This document shows positions 17,401-23,055 of a DNA stretch of 34,993 nt, piece after piece (the first letter of the stretch is position 1; every line of letters begins with the position of its first letter). Below the pieces are notes generated by a model, which saw only the letters and a program-made list of their open reading frames with translations, had not been told where the DNA came from and ran no database searches. The DNA comes from a virus: IMG/VR virus record IMGVR_UViG_3300032241_001214, positions 1 through 34,993 of that record; one strand, given 5' to 3'. The position numbers were made by a program, and so were the translations under genes.

Positions 17401-18171
17401 ATATGATGCTGTTAAAGCGCTTTGCGCAGTTGCTACATATGAAGCAGTATTAGCTTGATTTGCTAGTGAAGCACTTACAGCATTAAAAGAATTAAAGGCA
17501 TAAGATGCACTTACTGCTGTTTGTACATAAGATGCTGTTTGAGCAGTTCCGGCATTAATAGCATAGGATGCAGTTGCAATGTATGCTATATAAGAAGCAG
17601 TTACAGCGTTTTGAGCATTGAAAGCGTATGATGATGTAAGTACAGACATTGAAGATGTCTGGTTACTTAATATAACGGGATTTCCGTTTACTGTTAAACT
17701 ACCTGTTACTAAAACAGATCCTGTTAATTGTTGAGTGTTAGTTAAACTATTACCTAATATATTCGATCCTGAACTAAATTCAGTTGATGCTGTTACTGTT
17801 TGTACTACTAATGTTTGAGCAGTTAATGTACCTGCAACAGTAAAGTTATTTGCGTATGATGAAGTTGCAGTATAAGATGCACTTATTGCAGTTAATGCAT
17901 AAGATGCAGTTAATGCTGTTGTTGCTAAATTGGCTGTGTTGGCTGTATTTGCGTTTTGCGCTGTTAAGGCAAAAGTAGCATAAGATGCACTTGCTACAGA
18001 CCCAGAAGATGATAGGCTAGCAATTTGAATTATTGTTTGGGTACCATTATCCTGTTTAAAGAATAATTTACCGTCATAGGTGTTAAGGGCTAATTCTCCT
18101 AATGATAAATCCGTTGTTTGAGGGACTTTACCAGGGACAGAACTGCGCTTCAATTCAATTTTTGTAGCCAT
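11488..18171 (-). CDS. Giant repeat-rich tail fibre, 2227 residues
   Basis: Begins MATKIELKRSSVPGKVPQTT; residues 5-40 (KRS..PGKVP....LSLGELALNT.DGKLFFK) match the N-terminal domain found in the major tropism determinant and many fibres. Three copies of a ~75-residue module (TVAGTLTAQTL...NQTSSMSVL) lie at about 107-180, 569-642 and 1069-1142. Between them are long runs of nine-residue TASYVxxAQ units with occasional 12-residue units. Two regions lack repeats: about 800-980 and about 1320-1670 (the latter with QRSNVFIKAFGPLKLSGF and IPIGVVLHQN); both look like folded domains. The last ~110 residues (NARSGHVMAVWAGG...GTWSIKGTATYL) look like a beta-rich tip. No S74 chaperone is present, unlike the next fibre. 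Probably a long tail fibre; host range role inferred. Confidence 0.88.
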   Translation of the reverse strand: MATKIELKRSSVPGKVPQTTDLSLGELALNTYDGKLFFKQDNGTQTIIQIASLSSSGSVASASYATFALTAQNANTANTANLATTALTASYALTAISASYTATSSYANNFTVAGTLTAQTLVVQTVTASTEFSSGSNILGNSLTNTQQLTGSVLVTGSLTVNGNPVILSNQTSSMSVLTSSYAFNAQNAVTASYIAYIATASYAINAGTAQTASYVQTAVSASYAFNSFNAVSASLANQANTASYVATAQSALTASYVNFAQNAGTASYVVTAQTASYVQTAQNALTASYVNFAQSASYVNQAQNALTASYVNFAQSASYVNQAQNAYTASYVQNAISASYANLAQNANTASYVSNAQTASYVQNAQSASYVTTAQTASYVYNAQSASNALNAQTASYVITAQTASYVLNAQSASNALNAQTASYVVNAQTASYVTTAQTASYVLNAVSSSYSAYAVLSTTASNALTASYVANAQTASYVANAQTASYVLQAVSASYATQAFNAQTASYVYNAQSASNALNAQTASYVQNAQSASYVLQAVSASYVNGNIFTNSNSATSASYAQTASYANNFTVAGTLTAQTLIIQTVTASQEYSSGSNILGSSLTNTQQLTGSVTVTGSLAVNGSNAILSNQTSSMSVLTSSYALTASYTPNSTSGSYAFSASYAANATSASYALTSSYVANAQTASYVQNAQTASYVTLAQTASYVQNAQTASYVTLAQTASYVTTAQTASYVYNAQSASNALNAQTASYASNATSASYASNATSASYASNATSASYAANATTASYTPSSTTASYALTASNILGGTTNYLPVFNTNTSLTPSIVYQTGSTIVINQTSYTTANPEALFAWQPSTSSFNVISGKGNLNNYLQLNIQNLNSGNSVSSDVVATANNGNENNYYVDMGINGQNFDGGVAYGPGQANDGYLYNVGNNFYLGNYTSGQSLFLFTGFQGDHNPSFQIAPNFNVYISSSLYVTGSINGNLTGSLLGTSSYAKQALTSSYANNSTSASYAIVATSASYATSASYATNATAAATASYVVTAQTASYVLQAVSASYATNATTAATASYATNLTVAGTLTAQTLIVQTVTSSTDYASGSNIFGNSLTNTQQLTGSVTVTGSLSVNGYSAITSNQTSSMSVLSASYASNTTSASYATNATSASYAANATSASYALNAQLLNNTASSVFATTGSNTFIGTQTITGSLNISGSQTTVGNRYLTGSWNVTGSTTQIGSNTLIGNTVLSGSLLVSGSQTFTGTTTHTGSLIITGSTTQIGNNTLSGNTLLTGSVTISGSQGAGAANIQIYGDINVNGFMQFNPVTTNINTAISASYVYVSGSTQDLYFAQNANGYTNNTRLRWIEGNLYTGLLSGGIISQSSSTVYQISAGTGIIVNLNAFTASSDPYPTTQYVSWPTLSASIAPLSASYDQSFVAINSTGSIYVQGTPYNDGQYDNLIPIGVVLHQNRSTINGVKTQPSLAYGWKQRSNVFIKAFGPLKLSGFALSPSGSSTGGLVVGAGTSFDDGANYTVDPNNPAYESTDQGTTVSKIFRYYQSGSGWVYNTNGGAGYTAIDPTQYSNNGTLTAVPGNGSNRQWSIQRAYWFPNSTTKAIVVYYGNATYADQPTALANLNTENFVEAPNTAANAVYLGAILVQNNASFTNSSTYAIIPSGLFRSIGGISGGSGTITATSLSNLSDVNITEGSSIDGYPLMWQNSTSKWIASNYISASISGTSSYATNAQNAYTASYVVTAQTASYVLNAQTASYILQAVSASYATQALTSSYALTASYTPGSGTAISASYAQTASYVTLAQTASYVLQAVSASYANNSTSASYALSSSYAVTSSDAIQAQTASYVLNAVSTSYAATASSADNFTARYQVGIGTSPVGSYPLYISSSASDASVGIDSSANINALYFLQSSTKKFEVSFDTTNLSANIFRLLPYQTSSFFEIGNPSNAGSDYIFVSEQIYGNVLIGPGIGNGQSTLGGALTTDKVQVKGNLYVSGSTRINNALIISGSSTALGGYTGSLLGTASNAVSASYTTTAVTASYALTASYATNATNATNATTATSASYATNATNATNATTATSASYATNATSATSATTATSASYASTSSYATSTATVGYTIGGTQIYYNSASNPGSSTTGLFQNNTGSFTSAFFNYTAYSGGNARSGHVMAVWAGGTANYTEYSTTDIGNTAAISASFAIVSGQAQFNIIVNTTGTWSIKGTATYL
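11490..11497 (-). promoter_or_regulatory. Candidate late promoter motif, 58-residue gene
   Basis: ATATTTAT on the coding strand, 19 nt before the ATG at 11470; it overlaps the last codons of the giant fibre (TAT TTA TAA). Confidence 0.45.
11900..12007 (-). repeat. Two 54-bp tandem repeats near giant fibre C-terminus
   Basis: Units at 11900-11953 and 11954-12007 differ by one base; a partial third begins at 12008. Each codes 18 residues of NATNATTATSASYA type. Confidence 0.9.
14746..14963 (-). repeat. Fibre module copy 3 (~75 codons)
   Basis: Third copy of the module in the giant fibre, coding LTVAGTLTAQTL to NQTSSMSVLS. Boundaries approximate. Confidence 0.85.
14757..14775. repeat. Perfect inverted repeat within fibre module 3
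   Basis: CAGACAT and ATGTCTG arms with spacer TGAAG, as in module 1. Confidence 0.7.
15834..15914 (-). repeat. Three identical 27-bp tandem repeats in giant fibre
   Basis: Three exact copies of a 27-base unit (starting at 15834, 15861 and 15888), each coding nine residues of the type SNATSASYA. Identity at the DNA level implies recent duplication. Confidence 0.93.
16246..16463 (-). repeat. Fibre module copy 2 (~75 codons)
   Basis: Second copy of the TVAGTLTAQTL to NQTSSMSVLT module in the giant fibre; it is preceded and followed by TASYV repeats. Boundaries approximate. Confidence 0.85.
16257..16275. repeat. Perfect inverted repeat within fibre module 2
   Basis: CAGACAT and ATGTCTG arms are identical to those of modules 1 and 3; the spacer differs by one base (TGATG instead of TGAAG). 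Confidence 0.7.
17632..17853 (-). repeat. Fibre module copy 1 (~75 codons)
   Basis: Codes NFTVAGTLTAQTL through NQTSSMSVLT. Two more copies lie in the same gene, and a shorter one in the S74 fibre at about 10998-11160. Boundaries approximate. Confidence 0.85.
17643..17661. repeat. Perfect inverted repeat within fibre module 1
   Basis: CAGACAT and ATGTCTG, seven pairs with a five-base spacer, coding part of NQTSSMSV. The same structure occurs at 16257-16275 and 14757-14775. Confidence 0.7.
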
Positions 18172-18209
18172 ATTTATGGATCTTTAAGTGATATATATCT
18201 TGATACTTA

Positions 18210-18223
18210 GGCTTATGTAAGCC
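18210..18223 (-). promoter_or_regulatory. Leader hairpin before giant fibre
   Basis: GGCTTA and TAAGCC form a perfect inverted repeat (GGCTTACATAAGCC on the minus strand) in the leader of the giant fibre. No U-run follows, so it is not a terminator. Confidence 0.45.
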
Positions 18224-18227
18224 ACGT

Positions 18228-18235
18228 ATAAATAT
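18228..18235 (-). promoter_or_regulatory. Candidate late promoter motif, giant fibre
   Basis: ATATTTAT on the coding strand, 56 nt before the giant-fibre ATG, immediately after the stop of the 71-residue gene. A small hairpin lies between it and the ATG. Confidence 0.45.
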
Positions 18236-18238
18236 CGA

Positions 18239-18454
18239 CTAGTATGATCCTCCGTCCATTGGGTTACCATTATAGGTACCGCTTGCTACATTAGTTGCAT
18301 CAACTAAGTTGAATGAACCTGAAACAGTTAAAGCGTAACTTGAAGTTGCTGGGTTTATTTGTTGAACATTAAGTGAACCAGATACAGTTAGTATACCACT
18401 TCCTGTGTCATATCTTAATGGGGCTAATATTTGGTCTAATGTTATAAGTGCCAT
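18239..18454 (-). CDS. Small fibre-like protein, 71 residues
   Basis: Starts MALITLDQILAPLRYDTGSG and contains the fibre-type words LTVSGSLNVQ, SSYALTVSGSFNLV, and a Gly/Asn-rich end (YNGNPMDGGSY). These words resemble the GSLxVxG and SSYALT segments of the giant fibre just downstream, so it may be a fibre attachment or baseplate-to-fibre connector, or a remnant duplication. It starts one base after the stop of the gp15-like gene and ends three bases before the candidate promoter of the giant fibre. Confidence 0.6.
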   Translation of the reverse strand: MALITLDQILAPLRYDTGSGILTVSGSLNVQQINPATSSYALTVSGSFNLVDATNVASGTYNGNPMDGGSY

Positions 18455-18455
18455 A

Positions 18456-19727
18456 TTATTGGAATTTACCTACTGCTATTATAGTTTTACCTGTTAAATA
18501 ATAACCTAATAATGTTGGGTTAATTGTTAATACCATATTACCACCTCCATCAGAAACAAATGATACAATTTCATCCGTTGTTATAGGTAAGCTATTAGCA
18601 TAGAAACTAAAATTAGCTAATGATGTAGCAGGTAATGATGAACCAGTAGATGGTTGTAGTATACTTGTTGAATTAAATGTTGCTGTAGTATTTGTTACTG
18701 TATTGGCAACTACAGTTTTATTTGTATTTAAGTATGCTAAATCATTTACATTTAATGTTGGAGATATAGTGTTAGTAACATTAATACCACCACCTATAAA
18801 TGCTGTTGATCCAATTGAATTTTGAGCAGGAGTACTATTAGCAAACATTAAAGATTCTATGCTTGTTACATCACTAGATGCATCTATTACTTCCATGTCA
18901 AATACAATTTGAGATTTAGTATAGAATTTACTACGAGTAGCTGCTAAGTCTTTATTTACAGTATCAGGTATAATATATCCACCTAATTTAATATTAAATG
19001 TTGTTTTTGCTGCTCTATCAGCACCATTCTCTATAATAGTTGTAGTTGAGAATGAATCAATACGCGCTTTAAATTTAAAACGGTTTACATCACCCCAATG
19101 TGAATCAGAAGCATATTCAATTGCCTCTACTATTTTATTATTTTGTTCAACAAAGTTAGTAAAAATAATACAATTGTATGTAATATCTACATAATCAGGA
19201 ACAGCAGTAACATAATATTGTTGAGATGCTTGTCTGTTATTTAATATACTAAATTTATCGTAAGCGTTTCTGTGGTTATATTTTGTGCCAACAACTTGAT
19301 AGTTGTGAACAATATTGCCATCTAATTTATTACCCGCAGTTCTGTTTTTTGAAACTTCACCACGTTTAATCATTATAATAGGAACTGTAATTTGGTTGTT
19401 TGAGTCTCTATAAAAACCATCTTGTTGTACTGATTTCCAACGTTCAGGATTACCATATATTACTCTTACAGCCATTCTATTATCATCTTGTATAACAGTA
19501 GGTTTAATAACATTGTTAAAGTAGTACATTACTGCTTCATCAATATCTTGTAAACCAATAGAAATATCCTTTACCTTATCCCCTCTCATAGACAACTCAT
19601 TACCACGATTGAATGATAATTCAGAATCGCTTACTGGTAATCCACTTCCTGTTAAATAAGGAGTGAAGAGTACAGTCTGATCGTTTTCAAGGATACTTTT
19701 AGGTACCGGTTTTCTATCTCTAGGCAT
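18456..19727 (-). CDS. Probable tail completion/sheath terminator protein (T4 gp15-like)
   Basis: 423 residues. The segment RMAVRVIYGNPERWKSVQQD followed by ITVPIIMIKRGEVSKNR is like the gp15 family pattern in T4 and cyanophages, where a R-x-P-V-x-Y-G segment is followed by a 'P.i.f...r' strand. FKFKARIDSFSTTTIIENG and TFNIKLGGYIIPDTVNK resemble the strand-rich half of that protein. T4 gp15 is 272 residues; the extra ~130 residues at the C-terminus (from about 295) are Ser/Thr/Asn-rich and look like a surface-exposed addition. Position after gp13- and gp14-like genes agrees with the T4 order 13-14-15. Weak by sequence alone. Confidence 0.5.
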   Translation of the reverse strand: MPRDRKPVPKSILENDQTVLFTPYLTGSGLPVSDSELSFNRGNELSMRGDKVKDISIGLQDIDEAVMYYFNNVIKPTVIQDDNRMAVRVIYGNPERWKSVQQDGFYRDSNNQITVPIIMIKRGEVSKNRTAGNKLDGNIVHNYQVVGTKYNHRNAYDKFSILNNRQASQQYYVTAVPDYVDITYNCIIFTNFVEQNNKIVEAIEYASDSHWGDVNRFKFKARIDSFSTTTIIENGADRAAKTTFNIKLGGYIIPDTVNKDLAATRSKFYTKSQIVFDMEVIDASSDVTSIESLMFANSTPAQNSIGSTAFIGGGINVTNTISPTLNVNDLAYLNTNKTVVANTVTNTTATFNSTSILQPSTGSSLPATSLANFSFYANSLPITTDEIVSFVSDGGGNMVLTINPTLLGYYLTGKTIIAVGKFQ

Positions 19728-20086
19728 TATTTAATATTCTGTTGATGCAATTTAATCATTTTATCTAAATCTAATAATCTAGCACTTACTCTACTTACAG
19801 CAACGCCTAAAGCAGTAGCTAATTTAGCTATATCTTCGTTTTTAGATAATTTAAGAGGTTGTAAATTTTTACCTATTGCCGCTAAATCTTTACGCATTTG
19901 ACCAAAGCTAGGTAAATATTCTACATCACTAGTACTAGTATTAGTTGATAAATTTATTTTTGGTTTTCCTAACTTATAACCTTTTTTAAGTAATTCATCA
20001 TCAGAGTCAATAGCAGGACCTCCTCCCGGAGCATATATGTTTGTAGGTTTTTCTAATTCTAATATTAGAGAAGATAATTTAATCAT
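19727..20086 (-). CDS. Unknown protein with short hydrophobic N-terminus, 119 residues
   Basis: Starts MIKLSSLILELEKPTNIYAP, then a Gly-rich segment and a C-terminal helical half (MRKDLAAIGKNLQPLKLSK, KLATALGVAVSRVSARLLDLDKMIK). The opening ten residues, MIKLSSLILE, resemble those of the LRR protein (MIKLIDILKE) and recall T4 capsid-targeting peptides that end in a Glu cleaved by the prohead protease. Its stop overlaps the gp15-like ATG by one base. No family recognised. Confidence 0.6.
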   Translation of the reverse strand: MIKLSSLILELEKPTNIYAPGGGPAIDSDDELLKKGYKLGKPKINLSTNTSTSDVEYLPSFGQMRKDLAAIGKNLQPLKLSKNEDIAKLATALGVAVSRVSARLLDLDKMIKLHQQNIK

Positions 20087-20087
20087 A

Positions 20088-20414
20088 TTAATAATTTTTC
20101 ACTGCTTTTATTGTTTGATATCTTGGTATGAATTGTAATAATCCATCTATTCTAGTTGTTATTAAAGCCTCTTTTTTTATTTCATCAATACTAACTTTAG
20201 GATCACCATTGTTAAGATATTTAATGTGTAATAAAGAGTATTCAAATTGATTTGTAGCTTTAGTATCTAAGAATTGACTTTGCTCTACAGTAACAACAAC
20301 AACTCCCTTAACTGCTCTAATTTCGTTATATACTTCAACTTTGTTACTAGCAGCAGACGTTTTGATTAAAACGTCTATCTTACTCATATTAAGTTGTTCT
20401 AATAATTTTATCAT
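20088..20414 (-). CDS. Unknown protein, probable ferredoxin-like fold, 108 residues
   Basis: Starts MIKLLEQLNMSKIDVLIKTS. The order of predicted elements is helix, strand (IDVLIKTS), helix (NKVEVYNEIRAVKG), strand (VVVVTVEQ), strand (FEYSLLHIKYL), helix (DEIKKEALITTRIDGL), consistent by eye with a small alpha/beta sandwich. It overlaps the gp14-like gene by four bases (ATGA), so it is made in coupling with a neck protein and may be a tail or neck component. An internal ATG lies at residue 10 (MSKIDV), which could be the true start. Confidence 0.6.
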   Translation of the reverse strand: MIKLLEQLNMSKIDVLIKTSAASNKVEVYNEIRAVKGVVVVTVEQSQFLDTKATNQFEYSLLHIKYLNNGDPKVSIDEIKKEALITTRIDGLLQFIPRYQTIKAVKNY

Positions 20415-20983
20415 TGATAATATTCTATTAAATTAAGTTTTGTTATTCTTGTTAAATATCCTGTCAATACATATGTTAATATGTACCCAGTAGTACCTTG
20501 AGCGCCTTGAGTTAAACTACCTGGTGCTGTTACAAATTGGCTATCTATGCTATTTACTTCATAAAATAACTCTCTATCCATCATTATATCACCAACCTCA
20601 GGTTTAAAATTATATTCTTGTATAATAGCATCAGGTATTGTTACTGTTATACTTTGAGCTGTTCCAACACCAAATTCATCTTCACTATTAGCAATAGTAC
20701 CTCTTGCTACAATACATCTTACTAATACTTGAGGATAATACCATTTTTCTGTTGCCTCACCATATATATTAGTTTTAGTAGCTTCAAGATTTATTTTGAA
20801 GTACTGAACATTCATATTGCTAAAATTAACAGATGCTACTAGAGCATTACTACCAGGAGTGCTAACTATAGGGGATCCATTACTAGCAGGCGTACCTGTT
20901 TGTGGAGTTGGAGTTGGTGGAATAGGTGTATTCCCGCCTCCATTATTTATAATTTGAATGCCTACTGGTGGAAAACGTCCCAT
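20411..20983 (-). CDS. Probable neck protein (T4 gp14-like)
   Basis: 190 residues. After a Pro/Thr/Ser-rich N-terminal tail (about 1-45), the core has KTNIYGEATEKWYYPQVLVRC, which is like the 'D/N-IYGE...K' start of the gp14 core, then DEFGVGTAQSITVTIPD and YNFKPEVGDIMMDRELFYEVNSID, like the family's 'P..GD.i.......FEI' region. T4 gp14 is 256 residues. Context is good: it directly follows the gp13-like gene with a two-base gap, and the gp15-like gene is downstream. gp14 joins the head neck to the tail. Sequence support is moderate. Confidence 0.6.
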   Translation of the reverse strand: MGRFPPVGIQIINNGGGNTPIPPTPTPQTGTPASNGSPIVSTPGSNALVASVNFSNMNVQYFKINLEATKTNIYGEATEKWYYPQVLVRCIVARGTIANSEDEFGVGTAQSITVTIPDAIIQEYNFKPEVGDIMMDRELFYEVNSIDSQFVTAPGSLTQGAQGTTGYILTYVLTGYLTRITKLNLIEYYQ

Positions 20984-20985
20984 AA

Positions 20986-23016
20986 TTACATTATATATAT
21001 GTTTAAAGGAACATTTTGTAATGTATCACGTGTAAATCCAGCCTCTTGTTGCTTACGCTCCAATTGACCTCTACGAGATACTTCATTTAACATTTCCTTT
21101 AATTCTTCAATTAAATTTTGTTTTTCTGTTCTAGCATCTGCTATTAATTCATTACCTTGTAATGGACCAATACCAGCTACATTCATATTAGACATTTGAA
21201 TACGAATATGTGCTTCAATTTCTCTACACACTGCTAAACAATATTTGAATATCCAAGTTCTACCAACAGTGTTAATATTAGAATATGTTGGGTTTCTATA
21301 AGGAACATTCATTATGTCTGTTACAACATTTTTTCTAGTATCCCTTACTACTTGAGATTTTTGGCTTATAGTAACATATTCAAAGACCATTGGTAATCCA
21401 TCTACTGAATTATCTGGTACAGGGAATATTTTTAATTGGTTGTTTCTTAAATCAAATGAGAAATCCGATTTTCTAATCTGATCATTTAGTTCAATTGCTT
21501 GAACTTTCATTACATCAAAGAATATTGGTTCTAATAAGAAGTTAATACCAGGAGACATTTGACCAAAACCAAAAGTTTCAAGTAATGATTGAATACCAGT
21601 ACCTGTACCTGCATATGGGTCAAAATAACGAACAATCGCTGGTGGTTCTTCATAAAATATTCTACGAATTTCTATTGCATCTCCATCTTCTAAATTTAGG
21701 TTACTAGCAGCCCAAGCATTTAAATCATAGTTTTGAACACTTGCTGTCATTATAATACTACCTGTTTGAACATTATAATGTCCACCAACATTAGCTTCAG
21801 CAGCATAATCATCAGCAATACGAGAAGTAATAGTTGTTAAGTTATTACTTAATAATTTGTTATTTAATGATGGCTCTAAATTAGATTGAATATAAACTGT
21901 TGGAATAGATTGTGTTACAGAAGCAGATACAAAGAAATTAGATCCACCTGATATAAGAGGATTTGTAGTATAGAAATATACATAATTACTTCCTGTTGAA
22001 ACATTCAAAGTTGAACCTGATGTTACATTTGTAAATAATTGAGTTGTATTAACTTTAAAGTTATTTATATTATAGTAAGATAAAGATGAAGTAAAGTCAA
22101 TTGTTGTTGGTGTAGCTGATTCAGTTACTGCTAACAATTGAGTACCCCAAGTACCATAAGATATAGTTGTAATAGTATTAGCTATGTTATTAGCAGTAGT
22201 ATTTACTGTACTTCCAGTAGGAATATAATACAATACTGCTGAACCTGTTTGAGTTAAAGATGAAGTAACAACAAATTTAACCGCTATACCATTACTACCA
22301 GTAATAGCAAATGTGCTATTGTCTGATGTATAAGGAGCAAAGCTAAATGAAGCACTGTTTGAGTTCCAATATTGAGTATATACAGTTGCTCCTGCTACTT
22401 GGTTAAATTGATTATTAACAAATGAACTTAAATTATAACTAGAACCTTCAGTATAACTATAGTAGTTATCTGCTAAGTTAAATGATTTAATAAAATTAAA
22501 ATCCGGAGTAATAAAATTAGATATAGAAGCTGATATAGCATATACTCTTTGATCTACTACAGATTGAGAGAAAGCAGTATCAAGACCAAGTTCTGACCAT
22601 GTTGCCGGTCTAGCCGCAGACCATGATACAGGTAATCCTACATCATTACTATTAACGTATGTAATAGTATTATTAAAGAAAGGTAAAGTATCTGAACCTT
22701 CAATATTAATATAATTATCTCTAATTTTGTATTGGTAAACCATGTTACCATAAGTGGTAACAGCTTCTTCAAAAGCAGCATATACTGTTAAGTCAGTAAT
22801 ACTTAATGCAGCAGGGCTAGCATTATATGTTGTCCCATTATAGGTAGGACCAGTAACGCCTAAACGTTGTGCTACAAATCGTACTACACGTAATGAATCT
22901 TGTGAAAATTCAGGATCATTTGTGTAATATTCAAAAGGTGTATTGCCTTTAATTGGGGTTAGCTGCGTAGGGTCACCATTATACTTATCGTATAGATCTT
23001 TAAGATTAACTGCCAT
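20986..23016 (-). CDS. Probable neck protein (T4 gp13-like) with a large inserted region
   Basis: 676 residues against about 309 in T4. The last ~230 residues carry the gp13-type pattern: FFDVMKVQAIELNDQIRKS, LKIFPVPD, VFEYVTIS, then WIFKYCLAVCREIEAHIRIQ, LIADARTEKQNLIEELKEML, i.e. an alpha-helical 'kYalA.cKe..g.iR' core with a ligand helix. The first ~150 residues (EFSQDSLRVVRFVAQRLGV, YAAFEEAVTTYGNMVYQYKIR) also fit. Between about 165 and 420 is a Ser/Thr/Asn/Tyr-rich beta-type stretch that looks like a surface or whisker domain. The ATG at 23016 follows a candidate promoter motif by 22 nt. Role: connects the packaged head to the tail. Confidence 0.68.
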   Translation of the reverse strand: MAVNLKDLYDKYNGDPTQLTPIKGNTPFEYYTNDPEFSQDSLRVVRFVAQRLGVTGPTYNGTTYNASPAALSITDLTVYAAFEEAVTTYGNMVYQYKIRDNYINIEGSDTLPFFNNTITYVNSNDVGLPVSWSAARPATWSELGLDTAFSQSVVDQRVYAISASISNFITPDFNFIKSFNLADNYYSYTEGSSYNLSSFVNNQFNQVAGATVYTQYWNSNSASFSFAPYTSDNSTFAITGSNGIAVKFVVTSSLTQTGSAVLYYIPTGSTVNTTANNIANTITTISYGTWGTQLLAVTESATPTTIDFTSSLSYYNINNFKVNTTQLFTNVTSGSTLNVSTGSNYVYFYTTNPLISGGSNFFVSASVTQSIPTVYIQSNLEPSLNNKLLSNNLTTITSRIADDYAAEANVGGHYNVQTGSIIMTASVQNYDLNAWAASNLNLEDGDAIEIRRIFYEEPPAIVRYFDPYAGTGTGIQSLLETFGFGQMSPGINFLLEPIFFDVMKVQAIELNDQIRKSDFSFDLRNNQLKIFPVPDNSVDGLPMVFEYVTISQKSQVVRDTRKNVVTDIMNVPYRNPTYSNINTVGRTWIFKYCLAVCREIEAHIRIQMSNMNVAGIGPLQGNELIADARTEKQNLIEELKEMLNEVSRRGQLERKQQEAGFTRDTLQNVPLNIYIM

Positions 23017-23038
23017 TATTAACTAGTATTTTACCCGT

Positions 23039-23046
23039 ATAAATAT
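23039..23046 (-). promoter_or_regulatory. Candidate late promoter motif, neck gene unit
   Basis: ATATTTAT on the coding strand, 22 nt before the ATG of the gp13-like gene, in the gap after phoH. Confidence 0.5.
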
Positions 23047-23055
23047 TGGAAATAT

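Noticed and set aside
11488-18171. CRISPR array from the 27-bp repeat spacing
   Set aside because: The repeats are directly adjacent, in frame, and code for the fibre; there are no unique spacers or cas genes.
11488-18171. Diversity-generating retroelement suggested by the Mtd-type N-terminal domain
   Set aside because: No reverse transcriptase, template repeat or C-type-lectin variable region is visible in the window; this N-terminal domain is common in fibres without such elements.
23017-23055. Terminator after phoH from the TGGAAA/TTTCCA inverted repeat
   Set aside because: The stem is short and A/T-rich with no U-run; it overlaps the phoH stop and is probably chance.
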